Origin: Flammeovirgaceae bacterium UBA4659
GTDB taxonomy: Bacteria > Bacteroidota > Bacteroidia > Cytophagales > Cyclobacteriaceae
Reading direction: 5' to 3'
NCBI GenBank assembly: GCA_002405445.1
Contig: DHLV01000194.1
Coordinates: forward strand, 1 to 6,530
Length of the DNA: 6,530 nucleotides
Within the stretch, counting starts at the first letter, position 1; the number at the start of each line of letters is the position of its first letter. Below the pieces are notes generated by a model. The model saw nothing but the letters and a program-made list of their open reading frames with translations, was not told the origin of the DNA and searched no databases. The position numbers and the translations under genes are program-made. Below are positions 1 through 6,485 of this stretch, piece after piece.

Positions 1-509
1 CCGATTGCTACCAGTACTTGGTGAGCCGAGGTGTTCTTCCTTCGCGTTTGAATCTCAAAACCCAAATGTGAGGTTGTGATTTTTTCCACGCCCTCATTCA
101 TCAGTATTTCTATGTTGAGCTTTTGTGCTTCCTTCAAAAAACAATTGATGATGGATTGTGAATCATCTGAAGTAGGGAACATGCGTCCATCTTCCTCCGT
201 TTTCAACATCACACCGTGTTGCTCAAACCATGCAACTGTGTCGGTGGCTTGAAACGTTCTAAACAGTTTTTTGAGCTGCTTGCGGCCGCGGGGGTAGTGT
301 TCGGATAGTGGCGTGGCCTCAAAACAATGATGCGTTACATTGCACCGCCCTCCGCCCGAGATCTTTACCTTCGACAACAACTTAGGTGACTTCTCGAAAA
401 TAACAATCCGCAGCTTCGGGTTGAATAGCGCAGCGTTGATGGCGCCAAAGAAGCCGGCAGCGCCACCACCAATTACTGCGAGATTGATCCTTTCCTTGTC
501 AGAGATCAA
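1..509 (-). CDS. NAD(P)/FAD-dependent oxidoreductase, HI0933/BaiN-like family (3' end outside window)
   Basis: This is the N-terminal 169 residues of a flavoprotein that runs off the left edge. An FAD-binding Rossmann motif GGGAAG lies at residues 14-19, followed by the acidic end of the second strand in IFEK (37-40). SGGGRCNVT (51-59) and GRMFPTSDDSQSI (108-120) are the diagnostic blocks of the HI0933-like family (Pfam HI0933_like; often named aminoacetone oxidase-family or BaiN-like). Family members bind FAD, but their physiological substrates are mostly unknown, so no reaction is assigned. The only usable start is TTG at 507-509: the frame upstream is closed by a TAG without an ATG or GTG, and the Rossmann strand begins about 10 residues in. 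The start overlaps the lysA stop by 11 bases, which implies cotranscription and perhaps translational coupling. There is no clear Shine-Dalgarno sequence. The family call is secure; the exact start is moderately sure. Confidence 0.88.
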   Translation of the reverse strand, partial: MISDKERINLAVIGGGAAGFFGAINAALFNPKLRIVIFEKSPKLLSKVKISGGGRCNVTHHCFEATPLSEHYPRGRKQLKKLFRTFQATDTVAWFEQHGVMLKTEEDGRMFPTSDDSQSIINCFLKEAQKLNIEILMNEGVEKITTSHLGFEIQTRRKNTSAHQVLVAI

Positions 510-1620
510 TGGATATTTGGTTGCGCAAAATATCGTCTAATGTGTCGCGCTTGCGGATAAGGTGCACTTTTCCGTTCAACATCAATACCTCTGCCGGTCT
601 GAAACGGGAGTTGTAGTTAGATGCCATTGAATATCCGTATGCGCCAGCGTTCTTCAACACCAGCAGGTCACCCTCGCGCACTTCATTTATCTTTCGATCA
701 GCACCAAAGGTGTCGGTCTCACAAATGTTGCCTACGATCGTGTAAATTTTTTGGTCGCCAGTAGGGTTTGATACATTCACAATTTCGTGATACGCATCGT
801 ACATCATCGGTCTGATCAGGTGGTTCAAACCGGAGTTTACGCCCACAAAGGTGACCGAGGGTGTAGTTTTGACAACCGTGGCAGTAACAAACAGATAACC
901 AGCTTCGCTCACCAGGTATTTCCCCGGTTCAATCCACAACTCCAATTGTTTGCCGTAGCTGTGGTAAAATTCCTTGAACGCTTTGCCCAGTTTCAGGCCC
1001 AGGTCGTAAATGTTGGTGACGTGATCGCCTTCTTTGTATGCCACCTTGAAGCCGCTTCCGAAATCAATGAACTTCAACGCTGGAAAATCGCGCGCCACGC
1101 CAAACAATATGTCGGCCATTTTCAAAAATATCTCTGTCTCAGTAATCTCCGAGCCGGTGTGGATGTGCAAGCCGTTCACCTGAATTTTGTGCTTTGAGAC
1201 CAACTGCATGATTTGAGGAAGCTGGTACACCGAAATGCCAAATTTTGAATTGCCATGGCCTGTGGAGATTTTGTAGTTTCCACCTGCCAGTATGTGCGGG
1301 TTCAGTCGAATGCAAACCGGGTAGCTGCTTCCATATTTCTTTCCGAACTTTTCGAGTACCGATAGGTTATCTAAATTGATGTTCAAACCAAGGTCAACCC
1401 CCTGAACGATTTCTGAAAAATCTACGCAATTGGGGGTAAACATGATTTCATCAGGAGCAAAGCCAGCGCCTATCGCAATTTGCGCCTCTTGTATGGAAAC
1501 CACGTCAACACCTGCTCCATGTTTTTTCAATAGCTTCAAAATCGAAATATTGGTGAGGGCTTTGGCTGCATACTTCACCTTGACAGTATTTTCCGAAAAA
1601 GCGTTTTTTAAATTCTGCAA
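499..1620 (-). CDS. lysA: Diaminopimelate decarboxylase (5' end interrupted by a stop; shown from first usable start TTG)
   Basis: The product decarboxylates meso-diaminopimelate to L-lysine, a PLP-dependent cytosolic step that ends lysine synthesis. It is an alanine-racemase-fold (fold type III) enzyme. Counting from the TTG at 1620, the PLP lysine is K20 in VKYAAKAL. HTGSEI lies at 154-159, the glycine-rich phosphate loop DFGSGF at 186-191, EPGKY at 231-235, the catalytic cysteine block CETDTFG at 300-306, and NAGAYGYSMASNYN at 324-337 carries the PLP-contacting tyrosine region. All expected catalytic elements are present. The 373 residues from TTG are short for the family, because conserved coding sequence continues 37 codons upstream to an ATG at 1731 and is interrupted by TAA (see the next entry). 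The full frame would be about 410 residues, the normal length. The gene overlaps the downstream oxidoreductase by 11 bases. Function as sequenced is doubtful, because the missing segment is a conserved part of the protein. Confidence 0.93.
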   Translation of the reverse strand: MQNLKNAFSENTVKVKYAAKALTNISILKLLKKHGAGVDVVSIQEAQIAIGAGFAPDEIMFTPNCVDFSEIVQGVDLGLNINLDNLSVLEKFGKKYGSSYPVCIRLNPHILAGGNYKISTGHGNSKFGISVYQLPQIMQLVSKHKIQVNGLHIHTGSEITETEIFLKMADILFGVARDFPALKFIDFGSGFKVAYKEGDHVTNIYDLGLKLGKAFKEFYHSYGKQLELWIEPGKYLVSEAGYLFVTATVVKTTPSVTFVGVNSGLNHLIRPMMYDAYHEIVNVSNPTGDQKIYTIVGNICETDTFGADRKINEVREGDLLVLKNAGAYGYSMASNYNSRFRPAEVLMLNGKVHLIRKRDTLDDILRNQISIDL

Positions 1621-1731
1621 TTGCTTGATGATGCGTTCGCCATCATAAACGTAGAGCGGGGTGCCGAATTCCGCGCAAATATCTGCGATGTTAACGCCTT
1701 GAATTTAATAGTGGTGGTTGACGAGATTCAT
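1621..1731 (-). pseudogene. lysA: Disrupted 5' end of lysA with in-frame TAA at codon 9
   Basis: The lysA frame reads upstream without a shift from the TTG at 1620 to an ATG at 1729-1731. It translates as MNLVNHHY, stop, then IQGVNIADICAEFGTPLYVYD and GERIIKQ. The block ending GTPLYVYD is the standard N-terminus of diaminopimelate decarboxylases, so this stretch is real coding sequence by family knowledge. The stop is TAA on the minus strand at 1705-1707; one base change would restore CAA (Gln), AAA (Lys) or GAA (Glu). After the stop there is no ATG, GTG or TTG in this frame before 1620. A TATATTTG promoter element just upstream of 1731 supports the ATG as the ancestral start. Whether this is a true mutation or a base-call error cannot be told from the sequence. 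Confidence 0.8.
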
Positions 1732-1748
1732 CTTCACAAAATTGCTTT

Positions 1749-1756
1749 CAAATATA
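1749..1756 (-). promoter_or_regulatory. Putative Bacteroidota -7 element for lysA
   Basis: The minus strand reads TATATTTG here, an exact match to the Bacteroidota -7 consensus TAnnTTTG. It ends 17 bases before the ATG at 1731, which would leave a leader of roughly 10-15 bases. The -33 element is not convincing: only a TGGTG-like sequence lies at about the right distance. The site is in the 80-base divergent gap between lysA and the hydrolase gene. Confidence 0.4.
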
Positions 1757-1811
1757 CGAGGCCAATTTTGATTGTCACCAGCGGTGGTGTTTCTTTCGCT
1801 ATCTTCGCCCC

Positions 1812-2570
1812 ATGATGTTGTTTTTTAGAAAGCTTGGCAATGGCCAACCGATGGTCATTTTACATGGCCTTTTCGGGTCATCAGATAACTGGTATTCTTT
1901 ATCGAAGGTGTTTGCCGAAAAGTATGAAGTTTATACCGTAGACCAGCGAAACCATGGCCAATCTCCACATACCGATGAGTTCAACTACCGCGTTTTAGCA
2001 GATGATCTAGAAGAGTTTCTGAGGCAACAGGGCGTGGCAGATCCCATTGTGGTCGGGCATTCTATGGGAGGAAAAACAGCTATGAATCTGGCCATAAAAA
2101 ATCCATCCATCATCAAGAAACTCATAGTTGTGGACATCGCTCCGAGAGCATACCCTATTCACCACGACCACATTTTAGACGGCCTTACCGCAATCCCGAT
2201 CGGAAGCATCCAATCGCGCAATGAGGCTGAGGCAATTCTGGCCGAGTACGTAGATGAGCCGGATGTTCGCCAGTTTTTGCTGAAGAACCTCGCGCGTAAT
2301 GCAGAGGGAAAGTTCATTTGGAAAGTCAATTTACGTGCCATTGAAGCCCACATCGAAGAGATTGGAGCAGGGATGCAATTTGAGGGTGTATACACAAAAC
2401 CTGCACTGTTTATCAAGGGTGCACGGTCCGGTTATTTTGAAACGGGTGATGATGAAAATATCCGAAAATACTTCCCACAGGCCCAGATCGTAACAGTAAA
2501 TACCGGGCACTGGGTGCAGGCCGAAGCCCCCGAGGCCTTTTTGGAGGCGGTCAACAATTTTTTGGATTAA
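1812..2570 (+). CDS. Alpha/beta hydrolase, YbfF/ABHD11-like esterase
   Basis: A 252-residue alpha/beta hydrolase, about the length of E. coli YbfF. The oxyanion-side HG motif is in VILHGLFGSSDNW (15-27), and DQRNHGQS (44-51) is typical of the YbfF/ABHD11 branch. The nucleophile elbow GHSMGG (82-87) gives Ser84. Asp108 in VVDIAPRAY lies 24 residues later and is the likely acid, as I recall for YbfF. GHW (232-234) carries the catalytic His233. There is no signal peptide, so a cytosolic carboxylesterase or thioesterase acting on short acyl esters is likely, but the natural substrate cannot be read from sequence. ATG codons at 1812 and 1815 are both possible starts; the first is chosen. A TATCTTCG at 1800-1807, one mismatch from TAnnTTTG, is a weak promoter candidate. 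The next gene begins four bases after the stop, suggesting one transcript. Confidence 0.92.
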   Translation: MMLFFRKLGNGQPMVILHGLFGSSDNWYSLSKVFAEKYEVYTVDQRNHGQSPHTDEFNYRVLADDLEEFLRQQGVADPIVVGHSMGGKTAMNLAIKNPSIIKKLIVVDIAPRAYPIHHDHILDGLTAIPIGSIQSRNEAEAILAEYVDEPDVRQFLLKNLARNAEGKFIWKVNLRAIEAHIEEIGAGMQFEGVYTKPALFIKGARSGYFETGDDENIRKYFPQAQIVTVNTGHWVQAEAPEAFLEAVNNFLD

Positions 2571-2574
2571 CCCG

Positions 2575-3279
2575 ATGGCAAAGGGAATCTTGTATCTGGT
2601 ACCCAATGTAATTGCCGAGGGTAAAAATGACGTTATCCCGGCAAACGTCATCAGGTTGCTGCCATCTATCGAAAATTTTTTGGCCGAAGATATTCGCACG
2701 GCCCGCAGGTATCTGAGTTCGTTAAAAGTATATCCTGCATTGGATGTGCTTCAATTTGAAGTGCTCAACAAGAACACCGGGCAAGAGCAGTTACACGAAT
2801 TGATGAATCCGCTACACGAGGGCAAAAATATGGGAGTGATATCTGAATCAGGCTGCCCGGGTGTGGCCGACCCCGGTGCGCTCGCAGTGAAGTATGCCCA
2901 TGAACACGGAATAAAAGTAGTGCCCCTGGTAGGGCCGTCATCTGTTTTGATGGCATTGATGGCCAGTGGCCTCAACGGGCAACAATTTGCCTTTCATGGC
3001 TACCTGCCAATAGATGCGAAAGAGGCTTCAAAAGCCATCAAAGATCTGGAGCGGGAATCGCTCGCAAAGGGCCAGACGCAAATCTTTATTGAGACGCCTT
3101 ACCGCAATCACCACATCGTTGACCACCTGTTGAACCATCTTAAACCATCAACACTGTTATCGATTGCAATAGACATCACGGGCGACAACGAGCGCATCGA
3201 AACCAAGCCCATCGGTGAATGGCGCACAAACAAACCTACCTTGGGCAAGGTGCCGGTTGTTTTTTGTTTTTTGGCGTGA
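2575..3279 (+). CDS. SAM-dependent methyltransferase, RsmI-like (tetrapyrrole methylase fold)
   Basis: A 234-residue relative of RsmI, the enzyme that 2'-O-methylates C1402 of 16S rRNA. RsmI-type blocks appear in order: ILYLVPNVI (5-13, cf. LYLVATPIGN), LAEDIRTARRYL (36-47, cf. AEDTR), ISESGCPGVADPG (89-101, cf. SDAGTPGISDPG), VVPLVGPSSVLMALMASGL (115-133), FHGYLP (140-145) and FIETPYRN (171-178, cf. FYESPHR). It lacks the roughly 50 C-terminal residues of full-length E. coli RsmI (about 286 aa), and its first block and C-terminus are divergent. It therefore fits the shorter RsmI-like clade found in Bacteroidota, whose target is less certain. SAM binding is well supported; the rRNA target is an inference. 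It starts four bases after the hydrolase stop (probable operon) and lies just before metK, the SAM synthetase. Confidence 0.87.
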   Translation: MAKGILYLVPNVIAEGKNDVIPANVIRLLPSIENFLAEDIRTARRYLSSLKVYPALDVLQFEVLNKNTGQEQLHELMNPLHEGKNMGVISESGCPGVADPGALAVKYAHEHGIKVVPLVGPSSVLMALMASGLNGQQFAFHGYLPIDAKEASKAIKDLERESLAKGQTQIFIETPYRNHHIVDHLLNHLKPSTLLSIAIDITGDNERIETKPIGEWRTNKPTLGKVPVVFCFLA

Positions 3280-3301
3280 TTCTTTCTAAAAAAGGGCGCT
3301 T

Positions 3302-3330
3302 TTTGGTTTAGCCACTTTAGCCTATTTTTG
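3302..3330 (+). promoter_or_regulatory. Bacteroidota-type promoter of metK
   Basis: TTTG at 3302-3305 and TATTTTTG at 3323-3330 match the Bacteroidota -33 (TTTG) and -7 (TAnnTTTG) elements with a 17-base spacer. Transcription would begin near 3335, leaving a leader of about 22-25 bases that is A-rich before the ATG and has no Shine-Dalgarno sequence. The leader is too short for a SAM riboswitch. This gives metK its own transcript even though it lies only 79 bases after the methyltransferase gene. Confidence 0.65.
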
Positions 3331-3358
3331 CCCCCCGAATACAAACAAAAAATCAAAC

Positions 3359-4612
3359 ATGGCATATCTATTCACGTCTGAATCAGTTTCAGAAGGACAC
3401 CCAGATAAAGTGGCGGATCAAATTTCTGATGCACTCATCGACTATTTTTTGGCTTATGATGCTAACTCAAAAGTTGCCTGCGAAACGCTGGTAACAACCG
3501 GGCAGGTAGTTTTGGCGGGCGAAGTAAAGTCGGAAGCTTATTTGGATGTGCAGGACATTGCCCGCGAGGTGATCAAGAAGATAGGTTATACCAAGAGCGA
3601 GTACATGTTTGAGGCAAACAGTTGCGGTATTTTTTCTGCGATCCACGAGCAATCATCAGATATCAACCAAGGCGTAGAGCGCAAAAAGAAAGAAGATCAA
3701 GGCGCAGGTGATCAAGGTATGATGTTTGGCTATGCCACCAACGAGACGGACAACTACATGCCGCTGCCGTTGGAGTTGGCCCATCTGCTGTTGCGCGAGC
3801 TTTCCGTGATCCGCAGAGAAGGAAAAGTGATGACTTACTTGCGCCCCGATGCGAAGTCGCAAGTGACGATTGAATATTCAGACGACAACAAGCCGCAACG
3901 TATCGATGCCATTGTGATCTCTACCCAGCATGACGACTTCGACAAAGACACCGTGATGTTGAAGAAGATCAAAGATGATGTCATCAACATTCTTGTGCCG
4001 CGAATCATGAAGAAGTTGCCGAAGCGCGTGCAGAATCTATTCAATGCAGACATCAAATACTTTGTAAACCCCACCGGCAAGTTTGTAATTGGAGGGCCGC
4101 ATGGCGACACCGGTTTGACCGGACGCAAGATCATTGTAGATACCTATGGTGGAAAAGGAGCACACGGTGGTGGCGCCTTTTCAGGCAAAGACCCATCGAA
4201 GGTAGACCGTTCCGCTGCTTACGCTACGCGCCACATTGCCAAAAACCTGGTGGCAGCAGGTGTGTGCGATGAGGTGTTGGTGCAAGTGGCTTATGCCATT
4301 GGAGTTGCTAAACCCGTAGGCTTGTATGTAAACACGTACGACACTGCCAAGGTAAACTTGACTGATGGTGAGATTGCCAAGAAAATTGAAAAAGTGTTTG
4401 ACATGCGCCCTTACTTCATTGAAGAGCGCTTTAAGCTGCGCACGCCTATTTATTCTGAGACGGCTGCGTATGGCCACATGGGGCGCGAGTCAAAAGTAGT
4501 GGAGAAGATATTCAACAAAGGAAAGAAAACCGAAAAGCGTGTAAAAGTCGAGTTGTTCCCGTGGGAGAAACTAGATCACGTAGAGGCAATCAAGAAAGCG
4601 TTTAGAATATAA
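3359..4612 (+). CDS. metK: S-adenosylmethionine synthetase (methionine adenosyltransferase)
   Basis: The product makes S-adenosylmethionine from ATP and methionine, releasing phosphate and pyrophosphate; it is a cytosolic tetramer in the family. The 417-residue frame begins with [19 protein letters not shown] (5-23), which holds the ATP/Mg-binding His14 and Asp16. Signature 1, [11 protein letters not shown], is at 116-125, and RPDAKSQVT (162-170) is the conserved active-site strand. [13 protein letters not shown] (245-257) and signature 2, GGGAFSGKD (270-278), are intact, followed by [16 protein letters not shown]. It is longer than E. coli MetK (384 aa) because of insertions in the middle (about 190-235) and near the C-terminus (about 383-396), as is usual for Bacteroidota proteins. 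No active-site change is seen. The ATG at 3359 is placed by the motif position and the promoter just upstream. It converges on the pseudouridine synthase gene across a 297-base gap. Confidence 0.98.
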   Translation: MAYLFTSESVSEGHPDKVADQISDALIDYFLAYDANSKVACETLVTTGQVVLAGEVKSEAYLDVQDIAREVIKKIGYTKSEYMFEANSCGIFSAIHEQSSDINQGVERKKKEDQGAGDQGMMFGYATNETDNYMPLPLELAHLLLRELSVIRREGKVMTYLRPDAKSQVTIEYSDDNKPQRIDAIVISTQHDDFDKDTVMLKKIKDDVINILVPRIMKKLPKRVQNLFNADIKYFVNPTGKFVIGGPHGDTGLTGRKIIVDTYGGKGAHGGGAFSGKDPSKVDRSAAYATRHIAKNLVAAGVCDEVLVQVAYAIGVAKPVGLYVNTYDTAKVNLTDGEIAKKIEKVFDMRPYFIEERFKLRTPIYSETAAYGHMGRESKVVEKIFNKGKKTEKRVKVELFPWEKLDHVEAIKKAFRI

Positions 4613-4909
4613 TACACCAATTCTTCTGAAGGTCACGTTAACAGCGAGCGACTGTACGGTTGAGGCAGGCGAATCGTTATGCCGACCCGCGTTCATGTTT
4701 TGGTGGTATTGCGGTTTACTCTTAACGGGTGAAATGATATTTCATTCCCTCATTCGATGGCGCCCAAAGATTCGTAGCATTGTTGATGGTTTTGATTGTC
4801 ATCCCACAGTTAGTGGTTTTATTGAAGTAGCAGTGACGAAACCGGCACCAACATCATTTTTAATATGATCTCGCCAAGTGTTGCTTTCAAAAAAGTGATT
4901 GAGTGAAGG
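4613..4909. other. Convergent intergenic region with no recognised gene
   Basis: This 297-base gap lies between the ends of metK and the pseudouridine synthase gene. No tRNA, small RNA or known protein is recognisable. One plus-strand frame stays open from inside metK to a TGA at 4866-4868. Its only ATG-initiated part is 4695-4868 (57 residues beginning MFWWYCGLLLTGEMIFHSL), with no ribosome binding site and no family I recognise. A hairpin at 4727-4747 pairs GGGTGAAAT with ATTTCATTCC (nine pairs, two of them G-U, loop GAT), but it is not followed by a T-run, so it is a poor intrinsic terminator for metK. A five-pair dyad, ATCAT to ATGAT, lies near 4852-4868. A degraded repeat or pseudogene is possible. 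Confidence 0.5.
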
Positions 4910-6367
4910 TTATTTGCTCAAATGCTTCAGATTAATGACCTCTTCGGGCTTTAAAAAACGCCATCCGCCCCTAGGCAGATCTTTCTTGTCTAAACCAGCA
5001 TACACCACACGGTCTAGTTTTACAACTTCATACCCCAGGGCCTCAAATATTCTGCGCACGATGCGATTCCAGCCTATGTGCAACTCAATGCCCACGGTCT
5101 TTTTATCATCACTTACAATTGCCACGTCATCGACTATTGCTTTACCTTCTTCCAAGTGTACACCTTCCTGTATTTTTTCGAAGTCACCTTTTGATAGCGG
5201 CCTGTCGAGCTCCACCTTATAAACTTTTTTGGCATTGTACGAAGGGTGCGTGAGTTTGTCTGCCAGATCGCCATCGTTTGTGAGTAACAAAAGGCCGGTA
5301 GTATTCCTGTCTAACCGACCCACCGGGTAGATGCGCGACTTGGTTGCACTGGCCACCAGGCTCATAACGGTTTTTCGCTCTTCTGGATCTTCGGTAGTGG
5401 TGATAAAACCTTTTGGTTTATTGAGCAAGATGTAAACAGGTTTTTCGGCACTCAGCTTTTTGCCTTCATGGCGCACCTCATCAGTGGGTTTCACTTTATG
5501 ACCCATTGCGGTAACAGTCACACCATTTACGGTAATGACTCCCATTTTGATCAATTCATCGGCATCGCGTCTGCTGCCCACACCACTGTTGGCAATAAAC
5601 TTGTTCAGGCGTATCAGACCATCAGGGTTTTTGGGTGTTTCCACATATTCGCCCACCGGCTTTCTGCGGTCCATTTTTTTGGCATCCACAAAAGACCTCC
5701 GTGGCGTTCGTTCGCTCGGCTCATCACCCGATCGTTTCACCACATCAGCCCGCGAGAACTTTCTGGGCTGCTCGCGGTCATCGAATTTTTTTCTGTCAAA
5801 GGGTTTGTCGCCACGGTCATCATGTGAACTTGAAAACCGCCTGGGCTTTTCGCGATCGTCACCAAGTGCATCGCGCCTGAATGACTTGCGCTCACCGTCT
5901 TCTCTGCGGTTGAATCCCGTTCCAAACCGCCCGGGTCTGTCGGTATCGCCCTCTTTGGAAAAGCGCCTGGGCCGCTCGCGGTCATCACCAAATGACTCGC
6001 GCCTAAACGATTTGCGCTCACCTTCATCTTTACGGTTGAAGCCGTAGCCTGACGGCTTGGGTTTATCTGAGTCACCTTCACGGGAAAATCGCCTTGGACT
6101 TTCCGATTCACCATCTCGGGAAAATCGCTTTGACCTGTCGGCCTCATCACCTCGCGAGTACCTCCTTGGTCTTTCATCGTCACCCCTCTTCCAATCTCTT
6201 CGCGCACCCGCAGACTTTTCAAAGCGGCTGCTCCTTGAAAACGAACGGGGTTTTTCGTTATCGAAATCTCTTTCGCGATTGGCGTTGCGCCTGTTGCTGC
6301 GAAATTCCTTTTCAGCATCTGAGCGTTTGCCGAAAGATGATTTATTTGAGCGCGGTCTTTTTCCCAT
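4910..6367 (-). CDS. rluB: 23S rRNA pseudouridine synthase, RluB-type, with long Arg/Ser/Asp-rich N-terminal extension
   Basis: A 485-residue protein in two parts. The C-terminal half is a complete RsuA/RluB-family pseudouridine synthase: an S4 RNA-binding domain at about 251-298 (RLNKFIANSGVGSRRDADEL), then the catalytic domain with LLNKPKGFITT (314-324), the signature GRLDRNTTGLLLLTNDGDLA (350-369) with catalytic Asp353, and a C-terminal motif WNRIVRRIFEALGYEV (433-448), cf. RNRQVRRMFE. By homology it would isomerise uridine near U2605 of 23S rRNA, although RluE/RluF-like specificity cannot be excluded. Residues 1 to about 240 are low-complexity, highly charged and probably disordered, with repeated PRRFS motifs. 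Such extensions are common in Bacteroidota RluB proteins and may bind RNA. The ATG at 6365-6367 (MGKRPRSN) is preferred over an in-frame TTG at 6395-6397, as it begins directly with the basic tail. A weak promoter-like TACATTGG lies about 30 bases upstream. Confidence 0.93.
   Translation of the reverse strand: MGKRPRSNKSSFGKRSDAEKEFRSNRRNANRERDFDNEKPRSFSRSSRFEKSAGARRDWKRGDDERPRRYSRGDEADRSKRFSRDGESESPRRFSREGDSDKPKPSGYGFNRKDEGERKSFRRESFGDDRERPRRFSKEGDTDRPGRFGTGFNRREDGERKSFRRDALGDDREKPRRFSSSHDDRGDKPFDRKKFDDREQPRKFSRADVVKRSGDEPSERTPRRSFVDAKKMDRRKPVGEYVETPKNPDGLIRLNKFIANSGVGSRRDADELIKMGVITVNGVTVTAMGHKVKPTDEVRHEGKKLSAEKPVYILLNKPKGFITTTEDPEERKTVMSLVASATKSRIYPVGRLDRNTTGLLLLTNDGDLADKLTHPSYNAKKVYKVELDRPLSKGDFEKIQEGVHLEEGKAIVDDVAIVSDDKKTVGIELHIGWNRIVRRIFEALGYEVVKLDRVVYAGLDKKDLPRGGWRFLKPEEVINLKHLSK
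5864..6112 (-). repeat. Tandem 41-42 codon repeats inside the rluB extension
   Basis: Residues 86-126 and 127-168 of the pseudouridine synthase are consecutive copies of one unit of the form G(D/E)xxExPRRFSxEGDxDxPxxxGxGFNR, then GERKSFRR. The beginning of a third copy (GDDREKPRRFS) starts at residue 169. The GDDRER and GDDREK copies are exactly 42 residues (126 bases) apart, and the DNA copies are still clearly similar (TCACCAA at 5859-5865 and 5985-5991). Shorter PRRFS-like motifs flank them on both sides: PRSFS at 40, PRRYS at 67, KRFS at 80, PRKFS at 201 and PRRSF at 222. The unit looks like an internal duplication built on a shorter PRRFS motif. Confidence 0.85.
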
Positions 6368-6458
6368 AATGTGTTGATTAGGCCGTTGTAAAGCCAATGT
6401 ACGTTTTTATTGTTGAAAAAAATGCAATAAGGCCCAAAGGCAGGTTAAAAAAATGAAG

Positions 6459-6485
6459 CCATTGGCCGGCATTTAATGGTTTTTT
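6459..6485. terminator. Dyad with T-runs on both sides, possible intrinsic terminator
   Basis: CCATTGG (6459-6465) can pair with TTAATGG (6473-6479), five Watson-Crick pairs plus two G-U, around a 7-base loop. On the plus strand six T follow directly (6480-6485). On the minus strand seven T follow five bases after the stem. No plus-strand gene ends here, so if real it probably ends a minus-strand gene lying beyond the right edge, separating it from rluB. The stem is weak. Confidence 0.3.

Noticed and set aside
787..1197. 136-codon plus-strand open frame opposite lysA
   Set aside because: It is antisense to a well-supported catalytic region of lysA, has no recognisable motif, and is best explained as a shadow.
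3288..3304. Hairpin AAAAAG-GGCG-CTTTTT between the methyltransferase gene and metK as an intrinsic terminator
   Set aside because: The stem has a single G-C pair, and its T-run is part of the stem and overlaps the metK -33 element, so it is unlikely to terminate transcription.
3331..3358. SAM riboswitch in the metK leader
   Set aside because: The leader predicted from the promoter is about 25 bases, A-rich and unstructured, which is too short for any known SAM riboswitch class.
4613..4909. Integron attC site or CRISPR remnant in the metK-rluB gap
   Set aside because: GTTAAC and CTTAAC sequences occur, but none fit the paired RYYYAAC/GTTRRRY core, and there are no regularly spaced repeats.
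5535..6318. Long overlapping open frames on both strands within the rluB extension (plus 5535-6047; minus 5737-6318)
   Set aside because: They follow from the biased, repetitive composition of the Arg/Ser/Asp-rich coding sequence. Their translations match no family, and the rluB frame runs continuously into recognised domains.
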